Of a stretch of 5,477 nucleotides of DNA, positions 1 to 5,477 are shown piece by piece. Below the pieces are notes generated by a model that was not told the DNA's origin, made no database searches, and worked only from the letters and a program-made list of their open reading frames with translations. A program made the position numbers and the translations under genes. The stretch is taken from assembly GCA_944392285.1 (NCBI GenBank), contig CALXWF010000096.1:1-5477 (forward strand), in the 5' to 3' direction. Positions within the stretch are counted from its first letter, which is position 1. Each line of letters begins with the position of its first letter. This DNA is from an uncultured Alphaproteobacteria bacterium. Its GTDB lineage: Bacteria; Pseudomonadota; Alphaproteobacteria; RF32; CAG-239.

Positions 1-917
1 ATGTGTTGATCCAAAGTGGTGTAAACATATATATCGCTGTCACGCTCGCCGATATATGAATTTACTTCATTATAAACCCAATCGGCAAAGTGGCGCCCGC
101 CTTCAACCTTATAATATTTTTCAGGGCCGATGGGCAAATTTTGTGCCGCTTGTTTTTCTTCTTCGGTGATGATGTTGTTTTCAACCATGTTTTGCAAAAC
201 CACCGCCGTACGCGCTTCGGCACGCTCCCTTGAGGCAATGGGATTGTAACGCGAGGGTGCTTTTAACATGCCGGCAATCATGGCCGCTTCTTTAATGTTT
301 AAATCTCGCGAAGATTTTTGAAAATATTTTTGACTGGCCGCCTCAATGCCGTAAGTGCCGGCGCCTAAATATACGCGGTTAAGATATAAGGTGAATATTT
401 GGTCTTTGGTAAATTTTGACTCTAACCAAAAAGCAAGCAATAGCTCTTGAGTCTTGCGCTTGATGCTCTTTTTGGGGGTTAAAAACAGGTTTTTGGCCAC
501 TTGTTGCGTCAGCGTACTGCCGCCTTGAACGTAGCTTCTATGCACCAAATTGGTGAGCATAGCGCGTGAAAAAGCAACAATATCAAACCCAAAGTGCGAA
601 TAAAAACGTCGGTCTTCGGTGGAGATTATGGCCTGAGCCACATAAGGCGGCAGCTCGTCTATATGCACAACCTCAGAATAAACGCTGCCGAAAGTTTGTA
701 CCTCGTTGCCGTTTTCGGCAGTGATGGTGGTGGAGGGCTGACGTGTGCGTCCGACCGCCTCTTCAATGTCTGGAAGGGTGATGAAACAATAGAAAATATA
801 GGTTAAAAAAGTTATCACCAAGGCCAGAAAAAATTTTATGAGTCTTTGCCGATTCTTAATGTGTTGTTTTGACTCTCTTTTTTTGGTTTTTCTTTGTTTT
901 TTCTTTGCTTTAGCCAT
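1..917 (-). CDS. Class A penicillin-binding protein (PBP1A/mrcA-type), N-terminal part, cut by window edge
   Basis: Bifunctional peptidoglycan synthase that polymerises lipid II into glycan strands and cross-links them at the outer face of the inner membrane. Only the first 305 residues are in the window. A Lys/Arg-rich cytoplasmic tail (about residues 1-27) precedes one membrane segment (about 28-48, LIKFFLALVITFLTYIFYCF). The complete GT51 glycosyltransferase domain follows: motif I EDRRFYSHFG with catalytic Glu101, motif II GGSTLTQQVAKN (132-143), motif III RKTQE with Glu158, motif IV LYLNRVYLG (177-185), and motif V KEAAMIAGMLKAPSRYNP (209-226). The last visible residues, VYTTLD (298-303), resemble the entry to the transpeptidase region, whose SxxK, SxN and KTG motifs would lie outside the window. 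The ATG at 917 is preceded by GAGGA (924-928 on this strand) at good spacing. It is divergent from the RHH gene. The reading is uninterrupted. The exact subtype cannot be fixed without the C-terminal half. Confidence 0.95.
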   Translation of the reverse strand, partial: MAKAKKKQRKTKKRESKQHIKNRQRLIKFFLALVITFLTYIFYCFITLPDIEEAVGRTRQPSTTITAENGNEVQTFGSVYSEVVHIDELPPYVAQAIISTEDRRFYSHFGFDIVAFSRAMLTNLVHRSYVQGGSTLTQQVAKNLFLTPKKSIKRKTQELLLAFWLESKFTKDQIFTLYLNRVYLGAGTYGIEAASQKYFQKSSRDLNIKEAAMIAGMLKAPSRYNPIASRERAEARTAVVLQNMVENNIITEEEKQAAQNLPIGPEKYYKVEGGRHFADWVYNEVNSYIGERDSDIYVYTTLDQH

Positions 918-962
918 GGGTCGTCCTCAAAAAAATCTTGTGCCGATTCGTAAAATGTTTTA

Positions 963-982
963 GTTATTAGCTTATGAATAAC
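963..982. promoter_or_regulatory. Inverted repeat in divergent intergenic region, possible operator
   Basis: GTTATT and AATAAC form perfect 6-bp inverted arms around an 8-bp centre, in the 88-bp gap between the divergent PBP gene and the RHH gene. The repeat ends 23 bp before the RHH start codon. RHH repressors commonly bind short palindromes in their own promoters, so an autoregulatory operator is a reasonable guess. However, the arms are AT-only apart from one G/C pair, and such a repeat can arise by chance. I could not assign a convincing -35/-10 pair for either gene in this gap. Confidence 0.25.
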
Positions 983-1005
983 ACAAATAAGTTAAGGAAG
1001 TTTTT

Positions 1006-1206
1006 ATGAGTCATATCTCTATTAACATCAGCAGCGAGTTGAAAGATAAAATCTCTAAAATCGCCCAAAAAAGCGGGCGCTCCCTTGACGAATGCGTAGC
1101 TCTGGCTTTGAACGAATATGCCGAAAATTTTGAAGACACCTACAAAACCGACCTCTGCTCGGTAGACAATTTGGAGCGGTCTTTCTTTTTATCTATCGGT
1201 GAGTAG
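1006..1206 (+). CDS. Small ribbon-helix-helix (CopG/Arc-type) DNA-binding protein
   Basis: A 66-aa protein with the shape of a ribbon-helix-helix transcription factor. A short N-terminal beta strand (HISINISSEL, residues 3-12) is followed by helix A (KDKISKIAQKSG, 13-24), a turn with RSLDE, and helix B (about 26-43, ECVALALNEYAENFED). RHH proteins dimerise, and the paired strands sit in the major groove of palindromic operators. The 23-residue tail is less typical (TYKTDLCSVDNLERSFFLSIGE) and could mediate a protein contact. The start is supported by AAGGA at 994-998, 7 nt before ATG. Antitoxins often have this fold, but no RelE/ParE/HicA-like toxin ORF lies next to it. The gene downstream is polA, 45 bp away on the same strand with no clear terminator between, so co-transcription is possible. 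Fold call is fairly secure from pattern; target and role are unknown. Confidence 0.75.
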   Translation: MSHISINISSELKDKISKIAQKSGRSLDECVALALNEYAENFEDTYKTDLCSVDNLERSFFLSIGE

Positions 1207-1251
1207 GCCTTTTTTATTTTCTGTCCGTTTTTTATGTGAGGGAGGGGTTCC

Positions 1252-4005
1252 ATGACAAAAAAAGTTTGTCTGGTTGACGGCTCGGGTTATATTTTTCGGG
1301 CTTTTTATGCCCTGCCGACCATGACTGCTCCCGACGGAACGCCGGTTAATGCCGTGTTTGGTTTTACCAATATGTTTATGAAGCTCACCTCAAAAATCAG
1401 CTGTGATTATTGTTTGGTGTTGTTTGATGCCAAAAGGCAAAATTATCGCAACGAAATTTTTGCCGATTATAAAGGCACCAGAAAAGAAACACCCGAAGAG
1501 CTTATTCCGCAATTTCCGATTATTCGCCAAGCGGTGGATGTGTTAAGCCTTAATCATTTGGAGATGGAAGGTTTTGAAGCCGACGACCTGATTGCAACTT
1601 ATGCCCGCCTAGCCGTGGAAAAAGGCTATGAAGTGACGATTGTTTCCGCCGATAAGGATTTGATGCAGCTTATTCGGCCGGGGGTGGAATATTATGACCC
1701 GATGAAAGATAAATTTTTTACCCCTGAAGATGTTAAAGAAAAATTCGGCGTTTATCCTGAAAAAGTGGTTGATGTGCAGGCTTTGGCCGGAGATACCACA
1801 GATAATATTCCGGGCGTGCCCGGAATCGGCCTTAAAACCGCCGCCGCTCTGGTTAATGAGTTTGGCTCGCTTGAGGGGGTTTTGAACGGAGCGGCCAATA
1901 TTAAGCAAGAAAAAAGACGCCAAACCCTGCTCGAAAACGCCGAAAATGCCCGCATCTCCTTAAAACTCGTCACCTTAAAAGATGATGTCGCGGTGAATGA
2001 AGATTTTGAGGCTTTTCGGTGTCGTTGCCCCGATGCGGAAGTGGTGCAAAAATTTGTCAGCGATTATGATTTCAAAAGCCTTAAACCGCGTATTGAAAAG
2101 TGGATTAGCGAACGTTGCGCCGATGAGCATTTGCTCAAACCCAAAGCAGAAATTATCAAAAACTACACAATCATTGACACAAGCACAAAGCTCAAAGCCT
2201 TTGTCGATAAAATTTGCAGTGCGCAAATGTTTGTTTTCAAATGTTTTGCCGACGGTGCCAGCCCGTTTTTTGATAAAATTTGCGGCATTGCCTTGGCTTA
2301 TGCTCCGGGCGAAGCCGCTTATGTGCCGCTTAACCATTTGAAAGCCTCGGAAAACGAAAATTTTGACTTGTTTGATGCTCCTTCCGCTCCCGCGCCAAAG
2401 CAGCTTGCCGCCGATGAGGTTGCAAACATGCTCAAGCCTTTGTTTGAGGCAAAATCTATCTTAAAAATCGGCCACGGGATTAAAACCGATATCCATTTTA
2501 TGACGCAGATTTTGGGCAAAGATGTTTCTTGTTTTCCGCTTGAAGATGTGGCGGTGTTGTCTTATGACTGCGACAGCTCGGAACACGGACATTCTATCCT
2601 TGAATTGAGCGAGATTTTTCTTAATTTGCCGCTCAAAGATATAAACGAGCTGCTCAAAAGCGGCAAAAACAAAATATTGCTCTCTGCTCTTGAGCCGACC
2701 GCCGTAGCGGAAACAGCTTGTGAATCCGCGGATTATATCTTGCGCTTGTATCAAATCTTAAAGCCCAGACTTTATCAGCAAAAAGTTATCAGTATTTATG
2801 AAAATTTTGACCGCCCGTTGGTTGAGGTTTTGCGCAAAGCCGAAGATGTCGGCATTATGGTTGATGCCGCCGCGCTTAAAGATTTGAGCAAAGATTTTTG
2901 CCTCAAACTCAGCCTGTTGGAGCAAGAAATTTTTCAGCTCGCAGGCGAAGAGTTTAATATCGGCTCGCCAAAGCAGATTGGGGAAATTTTGTTTGAAAAA
3001 CAAGGTATCAAGGGCAAAAAGACCCCGACCGGCGCTTGGCAGACCGGGGCCGATGTTTTGGAAGATTTGGCCGAAGAGGGCGTAGAAATTGCCGCCAAAA
3101 TTTTGGACTGGCGCGCAATAAGCAAACTTAAATCAACCTACAGCGACGCGCTTTTGCCGCTGTTGGATAAAGAGGGGCGCGTGCATACGACTTTTAGCCA
3201 GACGGTGGTAAACACGGGGCGTTTGGCCTCTAATAACCCCAACTTGCAAAATATTCCGGTTCGCAGTGATGCGGGCAAAAAAATTCGCGCTTGTTTTGTG
3301 GCTCGTCCGGGGTATAAGCTGATTTCATGCGATTATAGCCAAGTGGAGTTGCGTTTGTTGGCCGGCGTGGCCGATGTTAAGGGCTTAAAGCAGGCTTTTG
3401 CAGAAGGAATCGATGTGCATGCCGCAACGGCCGCAAAAGTGTTCGGCGTGGCTTATGACCAAGTAGATGCTGATTTGCGCCGCCATGCAAAAGCCATTAA
3501 CTTCGGCATTGTTTATGGAATCTCGGCTTTCGGCTTGGCCAAACAAATTAATGTTACCCCCGAAGAGGCTAAAAAATATATCGACGCTTATTTTGCGCAA
3601 ATGCCCGAGATTAAAACCTATATGGAAGAAACCATCGCTTTTGCCAAAAAACACGGCTATGTGCTGACCCCGTTCGGACGGCGGTGTTTTATCGGCAATA
3701 TTAACGACCAAAATAAGCGCGTGGCCCAAGCTGCCGAACGCGCCGCCATTAATGCGCCGATACAAGGCGGTGCCGCCGATATCATTAAATTAGCCATGAA
3801 CAAAATCGGCAATCTGTTGGCGCAAAACGGTCTTAAGACCAAAATGCTTTTGCAGGTGCATGATGAGTTGGTTTTTGAAGCCCCCGAAGAAGAGGTGGAA
3901 AAAGCCGTGGCGGTGATTAAAAATTGTATGGAAAATGCCGCAGATTTCGGCGTGCCGTTTAACGCCGAAGCCGGCATCGGCAATAATTGGGCCGAAGCGC
4001 ATTAA
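1252..4005 (+). CDS. polA: DNA polymerase I, with degenerate proofreading domain
   Basis: Family A polymerase that fills gaps, removes RNA primers from Okazaki fragments and acts in excision repair; 917 aa, close to the usual ~930. Residues 1-285 are the 5'-nuclease (FEN) domain, with metal-binding motifs LVDGSGYIFRA (Asp9), FDAKRQNYR, EADD (109-112), SADKD (132-136) and GDTTDN (180-185), then a helix-hairpin-helix PGVPGIGLKTA. Residues about 303-505 align with the 3'-5' exonuclease domain but lack most catalytic residues (see findings). Residues about 515-917 are the polymerase: TGRLASNNPNLQNIP (655-669), motif A DYSQVELR (Asp694), O-helix RRHAKAINFGIVYG (Arg743, Lys747, Phe751, Tyr755), and motif C QVHDE (Asp871, Glu872). 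Phe751 is the position where Phe disfavours dideoxynucleotides. The ATG at 1252 follows a strong GAGGGAGGGG (1238-1247). The gene converges on the downstream minus-strand gene, with 8 bp between stop codons. Confidence 0.98.
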   Translation: MTKKVCLVDGSGYIFRAFYALPTMTAPDGTPVNAVFGFTNMFMKLTSKISCDYCLVLFDAKRQNYRNEIFADYKGTRKETPEELIPQFPIIRQAVDVLSLNHLEMEGFEADDLIATYARLAVEKGYEVTIVSADKDLMQLIRPGVEYYDPMKDKFFTPEDVKEKFGVYPEKVVDVQALAGDTTDNIPGVPGIGLKTAAALVNEFGSLEGVLNGAANIKQEKRRQTLLENAENARISLKLVTLKDDVAVNEDFEAFRCRCPDAEVVQKFVSDYDFKSLKPRIEKWISERCADEHLLKPKAEIIKNYTIIDTSTKLKAFVDKICSAQMFVFKCFADGASPFFDKICGIALAYAPGEAAYVPLNHLKASENENFDLFDAPSAPAPKQLAADEVANMLKPLFEAKSILKIGHGIKTDIHFMTQILGKDVSCFPLEDVAVLSYDCDSSEHGHSILELSEIFLNLPLKDINELLKSGKNKILLSALEPTAVAETACESADYILRLYQILKPRLYQQKVISIYENFDRPLVEVLRKAEDVGIMVDAAALKDLSKDFCLKLSLLEQEIFQLAGEEFNIGSPKQIGEILFEKQGIKGKKTPTGAWQTGADVLEDLAEEGVEIAAKILDWRAISKLKSTYSDALLPLLDKEGRVHTTFSQTVVNTGRLASNNPNLQNIPVRSDAGKKIRACFVARPGYKLISCDYSQVELRLLAGVADVKGLKQAFAEGIDVHAATAAKVFGVAYDQVDADLRRHAKAINFGIVYGISAFGLAKQINVTPEEAKKYIDAYFAQMPEIKTYMEETIAFAKKHGYVLTPFGRRCFIGNINDQNKRVAQAAERAAINAPIQGGAADIIKLAMNKIGNLLAQNGLKTKMLLQVHDELVFEAPEEEVEKAVAVIKNCMENAADFGVPFNAEAGIGNNWAEAH

Positions 4006-4013
4006 AATAAAAT

Positions 4014-5366
4014 CTATCTTCCGCCGTTGCGCTGTTGCAAGAGTTTATTTATGTCCGGCGTTTGGGCGGCGGTTGTTTGGGTTTGTTGCGGTTGGGCTTG
4101 TGTTTGTTGTTTGTTTTTCAAAACTTGTAAAAGATTTTTGAGTTTTTCATCTTGAACGGTTTGTAAAAATTCATCATTAAGCTCCGGCGCACCAACCATT
4201 TGCATGGCCGGTTTTGCCTCTAGGCAGGCAACCAATAAACGGGCTTTAAAATCTGCCGATTTGATGTCGCCGAACTCTATGGCTGAGCCTTGTTTTTGCG
4301 CCAAAGCAACGATATCACGAAAGCGTTGCAAATTCGGAAGTTGTAAATTGCCGTCTTTGTCTTTGGCCGAAAGAAAAACATTATCGGCAGAGGCGGCGGT
4401 TATTTTATCAACGCTGCCGTTAGCGTGTTTGATTTCCGCGCTGTATATGGGAAGTTTGGCGTCTTCAACATATTCGGCGTTTTGTTGCTTTGCCGAAGCG
4501 GAAAAGACCTCGCGTAAGGCTTTTTTGAACTCGGCATCTATTCCGTTTTCTGCCGGCGTTTGAGTATCTTGACCTTGGTTAACATGTAAAGTTTGGTTTT
4601 CATTCCTACGGGTAAAATGCAACTCATTTTGCATATAGTCACGCATGGAAGCCATACAGTCTTGACAGAAAGGTTCTTTAAGCCGTCTACGGCGGTTAAA
4701 ACTTTCATTGGTGTAGGCATATTCATACATCAGGCAGTTTTTATCGGTGCAATGTGTGCCAAGGTTTTCCACTGTGTTTTGACGCTCTTCGTGTGTCGCG
4801 TTAAAGCTATGGCCGAGCTCGTGAATGATGATGTCTTTGAAATAGGCTTTCAAATCTTCACCTTGGTAGCCGAGTGCGGCGCAAGTTCCGGCAGAAATAT
4901 TAACCGCAATTTTAGTAGAAATTCCTCGAATATTTCCATGAGCTTTTTGCTTGGTGATATTAATCAAAAGCGGCATGCTGGCGCTATACATATTACCGGC
5001 GGCGTCTGTCTGCAGGCTGCTTAGTTTTTGAATGTCAAGCATGCCGTTACGGGTGGCTAAGGCAATTTGTTTTTCAAAAGATGCTTTATAAGAGCCGTCG
5101 GGGAGTTTTTCAAACATCTGCCAAAAGCTGTTTTCATCAAAATCTTCCGTGCTTATTTGTCTTCTTTTTCTGTCTTCGTAAATCTCTCTGTTTTGATTGG
5201 CGAGTGTTTGCAAATTAATATCCGCATAGGTAAAATTAGCTTCTTTGGTGGCAAAGTTATCTTTATATTCGGGAAACAAATTAATAAAATCTTGTACCGC
5301 TTCTTTAGCCCAGTCGATATATTTTTGCTCCAAGCCGTCTTCAAAGTTAAAAAAGAAAGTTTTCAT
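4014..5366 (-). CDS. Predicted zinc metalloprotease, archaemetzincin-like (M54-like), with C-terminal extension
   Basis: A 450-aa protein I cannot name, but whose active site is readable. HELGHSFNATH (182-192) is a metzincin-type zinc site: His182, His186 and His192 as ligands and Glu183 as general base, with Asn189 where most metzincins have Gly. It is followed by C206-x4-C211-L-M213-x20-C234-x2-C237. That order is the archaemetzincin signature, in which the four Cys bind a second, structural zinc and the Met is the Met-turn. Here 13 residues separate His192 from Cys206, where classical archaemetzincins have the Cys directly after the His. An RRRR stretch (225-228) lies between the Met and the CxxC. 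There is no signal peptide or membrane segment, so it is probably cytoplasmic or exported by another route. Residues about 300-420 look like a separate folded domain, and 419-436 form a Gln/Thr-rich tail. The start at 5366 has AGGA 7 nt upstream. Protease activity is likely but unproven; the substrate is unknown. Confidence 0.8.
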   Translation of the reverse strand: MKTFFFNFEDGLEQKYIDWAKEAVQDFINLFPEYKDNFATKEANFTYADINLQTLANQNREIYEDRKRRQISTEDFDENSFWQMFEKLPDGSYKASFEKQIALATRNGMLDIQKLSSLQTDAAGNMYSASMPLLINITKQKAHGNIRGISTKIAVNISAGTCAALGYQGEDLKAYFKDIIIHELGHSFNATHEERQNTVENLGTHCTDKNCLMYEYAYTNESFNRRRRLKEPFCQDCMASMRDYMQNELHFTRRNENQTLHVNQGQDTQTPAENGIDAEFKKALREVFSASAKQQNAEYVEDAKLPIYSAEIKHANGSVDKITAASADNVFLSAKDKDGNLQLPNLQRFRDIVALAQKQGSAIEFGDIKSADFKARLLVACLEAKPAMQMVGAPELNDEFLQTVQDEKLKNLLQVLKNKQQTQAQPQQTQTTAAQTPDINKLLQQRNGGR

Positions 5367-5477
5367 TGCCTTATCCTAAATAATGTAACATTTATGGTAT
5401 CTTATCATCAAATGCTTTTGCTGTCTAGAATAAAAATTTTGTCTAAAAAAGAAAATAAGCGTTTTTTGCGTTAATAA
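5367..5477. other. AT-rich intergenic region, right edge of window
   Basis: No credible coding sequence is visible in these 111 bp on either strand. The region holds the candidate promoter for the minus-strand metalloprotease gene and two direct copies of TGTCTA (5422-5427 and 5440-5445). A further short direct repeat, GCGTT (5459-5463 and 5468-5472), is separated by a T-run. The neighbouring gene to the right lies outside the window, so its orientation is unknown. Confidence 0.5.
5399..5427 (-). promoter_or_regulatory. Sigma70-type promoter for the metalloprotease gene
   Basis: Reading the minus strand, TAGACA (5427-5422, 5 of 6 matches to TTGACA) is separated by exactly 17 bp from TAAGAT (5404-5399, 4 of 6 to TATAAT). 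TG precedes the -10 with one base between, giving an extended -10 (TGATAAGAT). Transcription would begin near 5392, leaving a leader of about 26 nt that contains the AGGA ribosome binding site. A weaker alternative pair (TTGATG, 18 bp, TACATT, ending at 5382) would start transcription inside the ribosome binding site and is less likely. Confidence 0.5.

Noticed and set aside
594..806. Plus-strand 70-aa open frame
   Set aside because: It is antisense to the PBP glycosyltransferase domain, which has clear GT51 motifs across the same bases.
1207..1251. T-rich gap after the RHH gene as an intrinsic terminator
   Set aside because: T-runs are present, but the only dyad before them (AGGCCT) has no loop, and no stem of useful length precedes the T-run.
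1006..1251. Toxin-antitoxin pair with the RHH protein as antitoxin
   Set aside because: There is no toxin-sized ORF upstream or downstream: polA starts 45 bp later and the upstream gene is a divergent PBP.
3385..3765. Minus-strand 126-aa open frame inside polA
   Set aside because: It overlaps the polymerase O-helix region, the most conserved part of polA. It is a frame shadow.
4025..4037. TTGC...GCAA dyad near the end of the metalloprotease gene as a terminator
   Set aside because: The 4-bp stem is too short and lies inside the coding sequence, separated from the downstream T-rich stretch by GC-rich codons.
4593..5024. Plus-strand 143-aa open frame opposite the metalloprotease gene
   Set aside because: It lies entirely inside the minus-strand gene, whose frame carries the HExxH and Cys motifs. 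The plus frame shows no recognisable domain.
5067..5474. Plus-strand 135-aa open frame running into the right intergenic region
   Set aside because: Most of it is antisense to the protease N-terminus. The translation is rich in Phe, Lys and Ile without a domain pattern, as expected from the reverse of an AT-rich gene.

Overview
The window looks like chromosomal DNA from a moderately AT-rich bacterium, most likely an alphaproteobacterium. That placement is inferred. It rests mainly on the PBP1A-type protein, whose wording (for example EDRRFYSHFGFD followed by GGSTLTQQVAKNLFLTP) reads like alphaproteobacterial class A penicillin-binding proteins. No rRNA, tRNA, insertion sequence, CRISPR array or phage module is visible.

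Layout: (1) 1-917, minus strand: the N-terminal 305 residues of a class A penicillin-binding protein, covering the membrane anchor, the whole GT51 glycosyltransferase domain and the start of the linker. It is cut by the left window edge. (2) 918-1005: an 88-bp divergent intergenic region with a 6-bp inverted repeat that could be an operator. (3) 1006-1206, plus strand: a 66-aa ribbon-helix-helix DNA-binding protein with no toxin partner beside it. (4) 1252-4005, plus strand: a full-length polA (917 aa). Its 5'-nuclease and polymerase active sites are intact, but four of the five usual proofreading residues have been replaced. (5) 4014-5366, minus strand and convergent with polA: a 450-aa predicted zinc metalloprotease. 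It has a metzincin HExxHxxNxxH site and an archaemetzincin-like four-cysteine / Met-turn signature, plus an uncharacterised C-terminal extension. (6) 5367-5477: its upstream region, with a good sigma70-type promoter candidate.

The genes do not form one pathway. Cell-wall synthesis, DNA replication/repair and a lone protease are neighbours. The RHH gene lies 45 bp ahead of polA on the same strand and could be co-transcribed with it. The two observations most worth pursuing are the archaemetzincin-like protein, whose family is known mainly from archaea and animals, and the degenerate proofreading domain of PolA.
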